Source of the DNA: Planctomycetota bacterium
GTDB lineage: Bacteria; Planctomycetota; Phycisphaerae; Phycisphaerales; SM1A02
Assembly: GCA_022568135.1 (NCBI GenBank)
Contig: JADFFQ010000015.1
Coordinates: forward strand, 1 to 63,787
Reading direction: 5' to 3'
DNA: 63,787 bases
Shown here: positions 45,931 through 54,533 of the stretch, in pieces
Layout of the letters: the number at the start of each line of letters is the position of its first letter
Numbering within the stretch: the stretch's first letter is position 1
Program-made: the position numbers and the translations under genes
Notes under the pieces: model-generated
Seen by the model: the letters and a program-made list of their open reading frames with translations, nothing else
The model's database searches: none
What the model was told of the DNA's origin: nothing

Positions 45931-48552
45931 GTGTCAACGATCTGCTCAAGACGATGCCGGTCCACGTCGATGCCATTACCTGTTGATTGGCGGTTTGCTG
46001 AGGATGGCCGCCGAGCCTTCATTGCCGGCCGCCCCCACGCGAGTCCTTACCCCACCGTAGCGGCCTTGATCTGTACTATACGACACGTCCGCCCCTTCCG
46101 GTTTCGCGATTTCGCGGGGGCTGTTGCCGGACGCCGGGAGCGTCGGGCACGGGGCCTTGTACGTCCCTACCAGAGGGTGGCTGGACTGCTGGTCGCCCTG
46201 TTCGCGGCACACACATCATTATGGGCCGGTGAAGTGACGCCCCGGCATCGGCTGGCGGGGCAATTCCTCCGTGCCGCCGCGGCAGTGATCGAAGCGGAGC
46301 CGCTGACGGTCCAAGCCCTCGACGGTGCTGTATCACTTGGCCAATACGCGGCCCAGCTTGACCCGGATAACCCTGAGGTCTGGCGAACCGTGCTGGAAAT
46401 CGCCACGCTGGCCGAGCGCAGTGACCTCAAGAGCACGGCCTTGAGGCGGCTTGTCGGTCTTGATTCACGCGACGATGTGATGCGCCTCCAGTATATCAAC
46501 GAGGCCATCGAAAATACTCATACCATCGAGGAGCGGATCGAGGGGTACGAAAGCCTGCTTTCGCCAGACTCCCGAGAGAAGCTTGGTCCGATCGTGGTGT
46601 CACGACTGGCAGCCGATTTCGCGCTACTTCTGCAACGCCGGGGCGATGTTGAGGGGTTCGGCCGATGGCTCGCTGAATCCGTAGCGCTGGATCCGTCCAA
46701 TCGGACCGCCGTTGCGATGGCCACGGGGTTCTTCCGCATGAACGTGGCGGATCCACTCGCCGAGGCAGAACTGCTGACGAGCATGGTGCTGGCTGATCCC
46801 ACCGACGTGAATACCCAGGTTGTGCTGGGTGAGCTGCTGTTGGAGCACGGGGCGTATGTAGGGGCCGTTCGCCTCTATGACCTGGCCATGCGAACCCATG
46901 CTGCATGGGGTCAGCCGCCCCCCAGCGGGCTGCTCGCCGATCGCACGGTGGCACAGTGGGGTCGCGGTGAAGCCGCCGAAGCGTTGGTGATCATTCGTGA
47001 GCGCCAACGGCAGGTTGACGATGTGTATCGCTTCAGGCTCAAGCAGGAGAACCCGCAGCTCACTCCCCTGGATCTGGCCAGGCGCCATGCACCGCTGAGC
47101 AGCACTCTGGCCACGGTCCGAGCGGCGATACATAACCGGCTCGGGGACGAGCAGGCCGGCCCGACGTTGCGAACCGCGATCGCCGCGTACGAGTTCGAGT
47201 TCGCTGCGGTTGCGGCCCGGCAAGACTCAGACTCCACCGAGCTGGCGCAGCGCTATCTCGAAGCGGCCTGGGTCGCTCTGTGGCTGGGTAAGGACACCAG
47301 CGGCGCCAGCAGCTTTCTTGAATCGGCCGAACAGGCCTGTAGTGAGGGCGGGTTGAGCGAATCGGCCCGGACCAGGTTCGACGGCTGGATCGCCCTGCGT
47401 CAAGGGGCCCTGGAATCAGCAGTCGAGCAGCTCGAGCCGCTTGCGAATGGTGATCCGACCGCCAGGCTCGGCCTGGCACTGGCCAAGCTTCAGCAAGGCC
47501 GACACCGGGACGCGGCTCGGGGACTGCTGGCCGTGGCTCGCAGGCAGCCAGGCACCCTCATGGGCGTCTGGGCAGCCGATGTGCTCGCTGAGCTGCTCGA
47601 CCAGCGCATCCCACCGACCGAGCAGGCCGCCCAACTGGAGCAACTCATCCGCACCATCCCCCGGGTGGTCGATCGGTTCCCCGATGAGCCGACCCTGGCC
47701 GTGAGCGTGCGGGTGATCTCCACCAAGACCACATTTGACCCCTACGAACCGATCATCGTCAACCTGGAGATCACCAACCACGCCCCCTTTCCGTTGGCGA
47801 TTGACAGTGGTGGGCCGATCCGCCCGTTGATCGCCTTGCTTCCGACGGCGCAAATCAGCCGCGCGCCAAAGATAAGTGCGCTGCCTCCGATGATCGTCGA
47901 CATCGGGCGCAGGCTGCGGCTGGAACCACACGAGCGGCTGGTTGTGCCCGTCAATCTTCGCCGTAGTGCCCTTAACCAGGTCCTCAACAGCCTGGCTTTA
48001 CGGGGAGCAACGTTGAAGGTCAAAGCGGTCATCAACTTTACGCTGACGTCGTCGGGCGTGATTCGTCCCGGCATCCTGGGCAGTCAATACACCTCGCAGC
48101 CGATTCGAGTGGACGGCGCGCGGGTGACCTCGGGTTGGCTTACCGAGTCGATCGCGGCCATCCTTGAGCCGGACTCGCCTGAGGTTCTCCAAACCATGGG
48201 TCTCCTGAGCCACGTGGTCGCTGGTCAGGCCCAAGAGATACCGGATGAGCTGCGCCAGCAGATGACCGCCGTCGCCGCAGCCCTGGCGGAAGCGTACCCG
48301 AAGCTGGATGCCGCATCGCAAGCCTGGCTTGTGGCGGTGATGCCCCGCGACGAGGAGCTGGAGCCCTTGCTGGCCATGGCTCGAAAGAGCCAAGATCGAC
48401 TCGTGCGGATCGCCTACCTGCTGTATGGTCTGACCGGCCTGAATGATCCAATGCTCGACGCCGCCAAGCGAGGCAGCGATCCGGACGTTCGCCGAGTGGC
48501 CGAACTCATGGAGTTTGGACTCATTCGCGAAGCGACCCGGGCGGATCAGTGA
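45931..48552 (+). CDS. large exported TPR protein
   Basis: The frame has 873 residues, but a hydrophobic signal-like segment (VAGLLVALFAAHTSLWAG) is only at about 83-100, so the true start may be nearer 46066 (TTG) or later; the N-terminal end is uncertain. TPR-like helical pairs run from about 105 to 560 (L-D-P-D-N-P-E-V-W and L-D-P-S-N-R-T-A-V-A are typical turns). The rest contains a beta-rich region around 590-700, then helices. It probably scaffolds an envelope complex. The stop overlaps the flippase-like gene by four bases (GTGA), so the two are likely co-translated. Confidence 0.75.
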   Translation: MSTICSRRCRSTSMPLPVDWRFAEDGRRAFIAGRPHASPYPTVAALICTIRHVRPFRFRDFAGAVAGRRERRARGLVRPYQRVAGLLVALFAAHTSLWAGEVTPRHRLAGQFLRAAAAVIEAEPLTVQALDGAVSLGQYAAQLDPDNPEVWRTVLEIATLAERSDLKSTALRRLVGLDSRDDVMRLQYINEAIENTHTIEERIEGYESLLSPDSREKLGPIVVSRLAADFALLLQRRGDVEGFGRWLAESVALDPSNRTAVAMATGFFRMNVADPLAEAELLTSMVLADPTDVNTQVVLGELLLEHGAYVGAVRLYDLAMRTHAAWGQPPPSGLLADRTVAQWGRGEAAEALVIIRERQRQVDDVYRFRLKQENPQLTPLDLARRHAPLSSTLATVRAAIHNRLGDEQAGPTLRTAIAAYEFEFAAVAARQDSDSTELAQRYLEAAWVALWLGKDTSGASSFLESAEQACSEGGLSESARTRFDGWIALRQGALESAVEQLEPLANGDPTARLGLALAKLQQGRHRDAARGLLAVARRQPGTLMGVWAADVLAELLDQRIPPTEQAAQLEQLIRTIPRVVDRFPDEPTLAVSVRVISTKTTFDPYEPIIVNLEITNHAPFPLAIDSGGPIRPLIALLPTAQISRAPKISALPPMIVDIGRRLRLEPHERLVVPVNLRRSALNQVLNSLALRGATLKVKAVINFTLTSSGVIRPGILGSQYTSQPIRVDGARVTSGWLTESIAAILEPDSPEVLQTMGLLSHVVAGQAQEIPDELRQQMTAVAAALAEAYPKLDAASQAWLVAVMPRDEELEPLLAMARKSQDRLVRIAYLLYGLTGLNDPMLDAAKRGSDPDVRRVAELMEFGLIREATRADQ

Positions 48553-49472
48553 ACATGGCCGACGATCCGTCGCCATCGATATCGCCGGGATCGCGTGCAC
48601 CTGGACCACGACCGCTTCGGTGGGCGGGCGTTGTCATCGCCGCGGCGCTGCTGGCGGCGGCAGTCGTCGTCGTCGTCCGGCAGCATGATGCGATCGGCCA
48701 GGCATTGGACGCCATTCGGCAGCCGGATGCGTCGCATCTTTGCCTTCTTCTTGGTTCGGTGCTGGCGAATCTCCTGCTCACCGGGCTGCTTTTCACCGTG
48801 CTGATCTCGCGCTACGGCAAGGTCGGTCTGCTGGAGATGCAGGCTCTGATCGCCGCCGCCACCCTGCTGAACTTCCTGCCGCTTCGCCCCGGCCTGTTTG
48901 GCCGCATCGCCTATCACCGGACATTCAACGCGATCCCGGCGGCTGCCTCGGTGAAAACCGTGGTACAGGCCATGATCCTCAGCGTGGTGGTGGCAGGCTA
49001 CCTTGCCACGGCCCTGGTGGTTTCGTCACAGCTCGGGGCGCCGATTTGGGCCGTAGTGGTCCTGCCGATCCCCCTGCTGGCGGTGGGGACCCTTCGCCCC
49101 GGCACCCGAATCTGGGTGGCCGCAGGGCTCCTTCGATACCTGGAAGTGATGGTGTGGGCGGTGCGATACCACGCAGCCTTCGCCCTCATCGGCGCTCCGA
49201 TCGCCGCTGAAAGTGCGCTGGCCTTGGCGTGTCTGAGCATGATCACGATGCTGGTTCCGTTCTTCGGCAACGGCCTGGGCCTGCGCGAGTGGGCCATCGG
49301 CCTGGCCACACCGATCCTCGTCGGCGGTGACGCCATCATCGCCCTGGGAATCACCGCCGACCTGCTCAACCGCGCCGCAGAAGTGCTCGTTGTGCTGACC
49401 CTCGGCCTCGCGGGCATCGCCTGGCTCGCCGGGCGCCACGGCCGTCGGTCAGCACCAGACGCAGATTCGTGA
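48549..49472 (+). CDS. multi-pass membrane protein, lysylphosphatidylglycerol synthase TM/flippase-like family
   Basis: 307 residues with about seven or eight hydrophobic helices. The motif N-F-L-P-L-R-P-G-L-F-G-R and G-N-G-L-G-L-R-E-W-A resemble the flippase-like (UPF0104) membrane domain shared with MprF. No catalytic tRNA-dependent domain is attached. The GTG start overlaps the TPR gene by 4 bp; an ATG at 48555 is an alternative. A role in moving lipid or glycolipid precursors is a family-based inference. The assignment is moderate because the family is defined by loose motifs. Confidence 0.65.
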   Translation: MNMADDPSPSISPGSRAPGPRPLRWAGVVIAAALLAAAVVVVVRQHDAIGQALDAIRQPDASHLCLLLGSVLANLLLTGLLFTVLISRYGKVGLLEMQALIAAATLLNFLPLRPGLFGRIAYHRTFNAIPAAASVKTVVQAMILSVVVAGYLATALVVSSQLGAPIWAVVVLPIPLLAVGTLRPGTRIWVAAGLLRYLEVMVWAVRYHAAFALIGAPIAAESALALACLSMITMLVPFFGNGLGLREWAIGLATPILVGGDAIIALGITADLLNRAAEVLVVLTLGLAGIAWLAGRHGRRSAPDADS

Positions 49473-49576
49473 TCCCTGCTCATCCGCCCACGTTCAGCCC
49501 GGGTCGGCAACACTGTCGCTGGCTCCCACGCATCATGGCCGCTCCCCCTGCAACGCGCGGACCGCCACGGTCGTCG

Positions 49577-49834
49577 TTACGTTACCATTGTCTCTTCTTG
49601 AGCGGACAATTCGTATAGCGCCTCCGGTGCGAAGTCGGCACCGTTGGGCCATACGACCGTCCCGCAAACTTGGTCTACCGAAACGCGAGCGAAATAGGCC
49701 GCGTCTCGCAGCGGCTCGAAAATCGGCCCGTTCAGCAAAGGCTCGAGATCCACCGTCTTTCTCGTCCCGTCGTTGAAAGTCAACCGTAGCGAGTGAGCCC
49801 CACACACCTCAGCGATCTCGACGTGCAGAATCAT
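49577..49834 (-). CDS. DUF2442-domain protein
   Basis: 85 residues. The stretch L-R-L-T-F-N-D-G-T-R-K-T-V-D-L-E-P-L-L and G-P-I-F-E-P-L-R-D is the signature of DUF2442. GAGGGA precedes the ATG by about 8 nt. It lies 15 bp after the frameshifted DUF4160 gene and is probably in the same operon. DUF2442 and DUF4160 genes are often adjacent, and they have been discussed as a toxin-antitoxin-like pair, but their function is not established. Confidence 0.85.
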   Translation of the reverse strand: MILHVEIAEVCGAHSLRLTFNDGTRKTVDLEPLLNGPIFEPLRDAAYFARVSVDQVCGTVVWPNGADFAPEALYELSAQEETMVT

Positions 49835-49849
49835 CAGCTTTCCCTCGAT

Positions 49850-50111
49850 TCAATCAAGTGCCGCAACGCTCTTCAGCGGCTCGCTAGCCCGAGCCAGTTC
49901 CCAGTTCTCTCGCAACTCCTCCCGATATATCGTAGCCCACTCCGTTACCAGAGAAAGCGCCCGGCGCGGCAAACTTCCTTGTAAGACCCTCAGCCGTATG
50001 GATGTCTACGGCCGCCTCATGCTCCCCGTAGATGGCGTGAAAGTGGGGTGGCGCATGATCGCTATAGTACATATAAATGGCGATCCCGAAGAACTTCGAA
50101 ATGCAGGGCAT
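49850..50111 (-). pseudogene. DUF4160-domain gene with a single-base frameshift
   Basis: From ATG at 50111 the N-terminus is M-P-C-I-S-K-F-F-G-I-A-I-Y-M-Y-Y-S-D-H, then P-P-H-F-H, the DUF4160 opening. Near 49990 the frame breaks (after E-G-L-T-R-K). In the other frame the typical C-terminus continues G-S-L-P-R-R-A-L-S-L-V then R-E-E-L-R-E-N-W-E-L-A and ends at 49850, 15 bp before DUF2442. One extra or missing base in sequencing would restore it, so the gene may be intact in the cell. As written, translation stops after 75 residues at 49884. Confidence 0.8.
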
Positions 50112-50224
50112 CGTTACGTGTCCCGGCTACGCCGTCTGTACGACCAATGATCGCCCGCCGCGAGATGATCAGATCAACTCCGGCGGTTGCTTTGGAGTGC
50201 CTCAGCGCAACAAGGTGGCAAGCA

Positions 50225-50563
50225 TCACAAGGTGAAGAAGAATAGTATCCAAATGGCTACAGTAGCGAGAACCAACACCCAGCCAGCTATGACGAATTGC
50301 TTTCGCAGGAACCGCCCGCTTAGCACAGCATATTGCGTCAGGAAAAAGGTGATGGGAATCAGCAATAACGGCCATGGAGTGTCAGTCAGTCTAGCGTAGA
50401 GGGCTGGTAAACCTGTTAGCACCAAGGTGTCCGCGAGGGGTCTACCGATGGGATTGTTCCACGACCAGTAACGGTCCAAGCGCTCAAGTGGAACCCAACT
50501 CCAAGCAACAAATACCGTGCCGAGCCCGGCAAGAAGAATGAGCCAATTCAGCCACCCACTCAT
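50225..50563 (-). CDS. small hypothetical membrane protein
   Basis: 112 residues from the ATG at 50563 (MSGWLNWLILLAG); GTG at 50617 is in frame upstream. About four hydrophobic helices: LNWLILLAGLGTVFVAW, L-V-L-T-G-L-P-A-L-Y, P-L-L-L-I-P-I-T-F-F-L, and a C-terminal VIAGWVLVLATVAIWILFFF. No family recognised. Less GC-rich than its neighbours, and next to the DUF2442/DUF4160 region, so it may be part of the same acquired stretch. Confidence 0.55.
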   Translation of the reverse strand: MSGWLNWLILLAGLGTVFVAWSWVPLERLDRYWSWNNPIGRPLADTLVLTGLPALYARLTDTPWPLLLIPITFFLTQYAVLSGRFLRKQFVIAGWVLVLATVAIWILFFFTL

Positions 50564-50645
50564 GGGGTTATCCAGATCCTCAGGTAGAGCGTCCGCGCAG
50601 TTGCGACCGCACGTCACTTGCCTGTGGGATGTGAGCAGGTTTGCG

Positions 50646-51194
50646 TTACCCTACGTTCAGCCCCCCGTTCGTATCAATCCCCAAATCACCGGCGGTGAAT
50701 AGCGCCTCGAACGCATAGCCCGCGGCCTCGATGTTTTGGCGCGCACCTTCCATGCGGTCGATCGTGGCCATGATCCTCAGGACCTCAGCCCCGGCGGTGG
50801 TGATGATTTTCGCGGCTTCGATCGCCTGGCCGCCGGTGGTGGCGACGTCCTCGACGATGACAACTTTGCCGTGTGGTTGAAGCGTGCCTTCGATCTGCTT
50901 GGCGGTGCCATGATCCTTTTTCGTGCTGCGCACGAACACGCACGGCAGCCCCGAGGCCAGTGACACGGCCGTGACCAGCGGGATGCCGCCGAGCTCCGCT
51001 CCGGCCAGGTGGGTTGTCTCCTTCGGCAGGCGTTCGGCGAGCATCTTGGCCAGCTCGGCCAGGATCTCCGGCTGACTCAGGAACAGATACTTGTCGATGT
51101 AATAGGTGCTCGTTCGGCCGCTGCGCAGCGTGAATGTCCCGCGGAGCACGGCTATCTCCGCGATTCGCCTGGCGAGCTCCTTTGGGGTCATCAC
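50646..51194 (-). CDS. pyrE: orotate phosphoribosyltransferase
   Basis: 182 residues. The PRPP-binding loop V-V-I-V-E-D-V-A-T-T-G-G-Q and the substrate region F-T-L-R-S-G-R-T-S-T-Y-Y-I-D fit PyrE. A-G-A-E-L-G-G-I-P-L and F-V-R-S-T-K-K-D-H-G-T are also conserved. It joins orotate to PRPP in pyrimidine synthesis. Two adjacent ATGs (51194, 51191) are alternatives. No other pyr gene is adjacent. Confidence 0.93.
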   Translation of the reverse strand: MMTPKELARRIAEIAVLRGTFTLRSGRTSTYYIDKYLFLSQPEILAELAKMLAERLPKETTHLAGAELGGIPLVTAVSLASGLPCVFVRSTKKDHGTAKQIEGTLQPHGKVVIVEDVATTGGQAIEAAKIITTAGAEVLRIMATIDRMEGARQNIEAAGYAFEALFTAGDLGIDTNGGLNVG

Positions 51195-51366
51195 CCAGAT
51201 GATAGCGACGATGCGATCATGTGACCCAAGGAGACAAGCAGCAAGCGGACCGGGCTCTTACCGCTTCTCCCAGACGTCGCCCTCGCTCATGGCGGCTCGT
51301 GGTTGATGGCTTGTGCTCAGTTTCCTGCATCCGACCCGCTCGTGGAGCAGGTATAGTATTTGTGCT

Positions 51367-52110
51367 ATGGCCAGGCACCGGTCTCGCTCCGGATTCACGA
51401 TGCTCGAAATGCTCGTCGCGCTGGCGGTGGCGAGCATGCTGCTGGCGATTCTGCTGCCCACACTGTCGTCGGGAAGAGTGTTGAGCCGTCGAGCGATATG
51501 TGCGGGCAACCAACGGTTCATCGGTCAGGCGTGGGAAGCGTATTTGCAAAGCAACAATGCGCGGTTCCCGGCACTGTACGTTCAGCCGGCCTGGCATTAC
51601 GGCGGGGTGCGTTTCTCATCCGTCGATGGCGACGCCTTCCTGGACTACGATCGGCCGCTGAACCACTTTCTGCCGGACCGCCACCTTGACCTGCCGCGCG
51701 AAGATGTCTTTCGTTGTCCGGCTGACCGAGGCATCACCGACGAGGATGGCATGATCGGCACCGGTCAACGTTCCGCCTATCGAGCCTTCGGCACCAGCTA
51801 CCGGGCCAATGCCGCTTTGTTCAATCCTCAGCCGGATCAAAATGAATCGGGGCAGGTGCAGTATGGGCTGGGGCGCGATGAGATTACCACCGCCCCCTCG
51901 CGGCTGGTGGTGATGGGTGACCCGGTGTGGTACGAAGTGAGCCAGAGCACCGGCCGGAGCGCCAATTGGCACGGTCCGCCCCACGCTGGCAATCTGCTCT
52001 TCCTGGACGGTTCGGTTCGATTCGTGACCATCGAGCCTCGCCCGGCGGTTGGCCCGGTCGTGTTCGATCCCGTCGCTCCCGATCTGGCCTTTCCGATGCG
52101 CAAGCCCTGA
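51367..52110 (+). CDS. prepilin-type N-terminal cleavage/methylation protein with H-x-DG C-terminus
   Basis: 247 residues from the ATG at 51367; a longer frame starts at 51313. The N-terminus R-S-R-S-G-F-T-M-L-E-M-L-V-A-L-A-V is a class III signal with cleavage between Gly and Phe and the Glu at +5. The C-terminus H-A-G-N-L-L-F-L-D-G-S-V-R-F-V is the H-x-DG motif of the large planctomycete pseudopilin family (DUF1559-like). Such proteins are probably type II secretion or pilus-like pseudopilins, but their role in planctomycetes is not established. It converges with gatB. Confidence 0.88.
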   Translation: MARHRSRSGFTMLEMLVALAVASMLLAILLPTLSSGRVLSRRAICAGNQRFIGQAWEAYLQSNNARFPALYVQPAWHYGGVRFSSVDGDAFLDYDRPLNHFLPDRHLDLPREDVFRCPADRGITDEDGMIGTGQRSAYRAFGTSYRANAALFNPQPDQNESGQVQYGLGRDEITTAPSRLVVMGDPVWYEVSQSTGRSANWHGPPHAGNLLFLDGSVRFVTIEPRPAVGPVVFDPVAPDLAFPMRKP

Positions 52111-52138
52111 CCCGGCAGCGAACCGGAAGCGCGACAGG

Positions 52139-53668
52139 CTAGCCACGGCCGAGCTTCTGGGTGAGCTTCTCCTTTGCCGCCTTCGCATCAGCTTGCCCAC
52201 GGCTGACCTTCATCACCTGCCCGACCAGCCGACCGATCGCAGCGTCCTTGCCGCTTCGGAAATCATCCGCGGCCTGGGGCTGCGCTTCGATTGCTGCCTC
52301 ACACCACCGATCCAGCTGACCCTCATCGCGCACCTGAAGCAGACCGTGTTGCTCGGCGACGGCCTCGGCATGGTCATCACTGTCGCACAGCAATCCGAAC
52401 AGTTCGTCAGCCGCGGTGGAGCCGATCGCTTCCTGGTCGCGCAGCTCGATGATCTGGGCGACCTGCCGGGGGCTGATGCCGAGCTCATGCACGCCGCAGC
52501 CGCGCTCGTTGGCCCGCTTGGCCCCGGCGTTGAGCAGCAGCTTCGCACATGCTGAGCCGACCTGGGCTTGCGACCCGCGGCCCGCCCCGCACGCATCAAC
52601 GCACTGCTCGTAGAACATGCACAGATCACGGTCGTCGGTCAACGCCAAGGCATCCTTGGCTGAGAGCTTGTATTGCTCTTGGTACCGCCTCCGCCTCTGC
52701 ATGGGCAGCTCGGGAATCCGCGCCGCAACGTTCTGCCGCCATTCATCGCTGACAACGATCGGGATCAGATCTGGATCGGGGAAATACCGATAGTCGTCGG
52801 CCTCTTCCTTCTCGCGCTGCAAGACGGTGATGAGCCTGGCATCATCCCAGCCACGCGTGCTCTTGAGGCCGGGCGCCTGAACCACGCCGTCTTTGGCCCA
52901 TGCTTCGACCTGACGCTGATGCTCATGCTCAATCGCGCCGCGAAGGGCTCGGAATGAGTTGAGGTTCTTGATCTCGACGATCGGCGTGGCGAATTCGTTC
53001 CCGTCGTCCGTGCGGATGATCACATTCACGTTGGGCTCGAAGCGCATATGGCCGCGCTGCATGATCCCCTCGCTCACACCGAGGAACCGGCAGAGGTTTC
53101 GCAGCTCCTTGCCGAACGTTACCGCGTCCTGGGCTGATTCCAGGGCCGGATGCGTGACGATCTCCAGTAATGGGGTGCCCGCTCGATTCAGATCGACCAG
53201 CGAGCCGTTGTAGGGCTTGCCGCCGGGCAGTTCGTGCCCGAGCTTGGCTGTGTCCTCCTCCAGATGCGCCCGGATGATTCCGATGCGCTTCGTCGTGCCG
53301 TCGGCCCCAGGAATGTGCAGCTCGCCATCGCAGCACAACGGCAGGTCGTATTGACTGATCTGGTATCCCTTGGGCAGGTCGGGATAGAAATAATTCTTGC
53401 GGTCCCACTTGCTGACCCGAGCGATGGTGCAGCCCAGCGCGATCCCCACCATCATCGCCATCTCGACCGCCTGCTTGTTCATCACCGGCAGCACCCCCGG
53501 CAGCGCCGCCACCATTGGATCGACCAGACTGTTGGGTGCAGCGTCGTAATGATCGGGATGGGCCACGTTCGCCGACCGGCTGAACATCTTGGACTTCGTC
53601 GCCAACTCGACGTGGATCTCCATGCCGATCTTGAGCCGCGTGGAGACGATGCTCGCCGAAGTGGTCAT
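52139..53668 (-). CDS. gatB: aspartyl/glutamyl-tRNA amidotransferase subunit B
   Basis: 509 residues. L-K-I-G-M-E-I-H-V-E-L near the start, F-Y-P-D-L-P-K-G-Y-Q-I-S-Q-Y, G-S-L-V-D-L-N-R-A-G-T-P-L-L-E-I-V-T, R-F-E-P-N-V-N-V-I and D-Y-R-Y-F-P-D-P-D-L are all conserved, and the C-terminal GatB/YqeY helical domain is present. It works with GatA and GatC to turn Glu-tRNA(Gln) or Asp-tRNA(Asn) into the amide form; neither partner gene is in the window. A C-type palindrome lies 28 bp upstream of the start. Confidence 0.95.
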   Translation of the reverse strand: MTTSASIVSTRLKIGMEIHVELATKSKMFSRSANVAHPDHYDAAPNSLVDPMVAALPGVLPVMNKQAVEMAMMVGIALGCTIARVSKWDRKNYFYPDLPKGYQISQYDLPLCCDGELHIPGADGTTKRIGIIRAHLEEDTAKLGHELPGGKPYNGSLVDLNRAGTPLLEIVTHPALESAQDAVTFGKELRNLCRFLGVSEGIMQRGHMRFEPNVNVIIRTDDGNEFATPIVEIKNLNSFRALRGAIEHEHQRQVEAWAKDGVVQAPGLKSTRGWDDARLITVLQREKEEADDYRYFPDPDLIPIVVSDEWRQNVAARIPELPMQRRRRYQEQYKLSAKDALALTDDRDLCMFYEQCVDACGAGRGSQAQVGSACAKLLLNAGAKRANERGCGVHELGISPRQVAQIIELRDQEAIGSTAADELFGLLCDSDDHAEAVAEQHGLLQVRDEGQLDRWCEAAIEAQPQAADDFRSGKDAAIGRLVGQVMKVSRGQADAKAAKEKLTQKLGRG

Positions 53669-53696
53669 GCCCGCATGATAGCGAGCCGCCCTCCGT

Positions 53697-53721
53697 TAGC
53701 CCCCGGCTCTGCCGGGGGATC
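53697..53721 (+). repeat. palindrome family C, copy 1
   Basis: TAGCCCCCGGC, loop TCT, then GCCGGGGGATC. The 8-bp stem is CCCCCGGC/GCCGGGGG with asymmetric flanks (TAG on one side, ATC on the other). A second copy with the same flanks is inverted at 58444. Confidence 0.85.
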
Positions 53722-54533
53722 GTTGCGGTCAAGGGATGTTTCGCCGGCGGGCTTGCCCCGCCGCGTGCTCACCCCTTCCCCTCTGTGGAAGTGGTCGGGT
53801 GAGGGCCGATCGCGCACAAGTGTGGCTGGTTACCCAGCGCCTCGGCAGCGCGCGCACGACCTGGGCGAGCGCGATTGCGCAATGCATGATCCTCATTGGT
53901 GAGCTGCAATCGAGGGTTGACCCCGATTTGCGCGCGCCGTGGCGACCGCGCGGCCTCCGATGCGCGCACCCGGGCGACCGCGCGCGCCATAACTTTGGTT
54001 ATCCGGGGCTCATCTCGGCTTAACTTTGCTTAACCGCGCGTTCCCGACCCTTATCGAGCCATAACTTCAACCAACTCGTGCCCCCCGGCGCGCCCGCAAC
54101 CCACTCCGCGCGCACAAGCGTGGCTCGTGGCTCTTGGCCGCTGGTCGCTTTGACCGCAGTGTATCGCAACCGATCTGGACGTCATGTTGTGTCCCCTGTT
54201 GGGGCGTCGGCTAAGTGGGGGACGTCGAGCGCACGCACCCCAACCAACCGCACCACCACTCAGCTCCCGGTGAATGCACCGGGGGCGAACCCGGTCCCGA
54301 TTCCATCGGGATCCCCGGCCCTTGATCCCATCCCTCGTATCACCCAATCAAAATCGCTAGCCGCGTCCCGTCAAGTGCCACGAACACCGAAGTCCTGCGT
54401 GTCATTAATCGTCAGCGGTGTCCCCTGCGCAGGCGACACCAATAGCCACCCGGACCTCACCCTCATCATTGAACCGGTACAATCTCTACTGCGACAGGGC
54501 GGCCTTCACCTCGAAGTCGCTGGGAACTGATCC
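53722..54533. other. gene-poor stretch of about 810 bp before the NACHT gene
   Basis: No frame here has convincing coding character. The left half is rich in CGCG runs. GCGCACAAGnGTGGCTnGT occurs twice, near 53812 and 54111. A 24-bp near-perfect palindrome (GGTGTC-C-CCTG, CG, CAGG-C-GACACC; one C/C mismatch) lies at 54417-54440, 94 bp before the NACHT ATG, and could be an operator. No promoter could be assigned. Confidence 0.5.

Noticed and set aside
53722..54060. Origin of replication or phage remnant in the CGCG-rich stretch
   Set aside because: No DnaA-box cluster, dnaA/dnaN gene, integrase or phage gene is nearby.
54078..54530. Plus-strand open frame of 150 codons in the gap before the NACHT gene
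   Set aside because: Composition is Pro/Ser/Thr/Arg-rich with no hydrophobic pattern, no ribosome site and no family; taken as non-coding.
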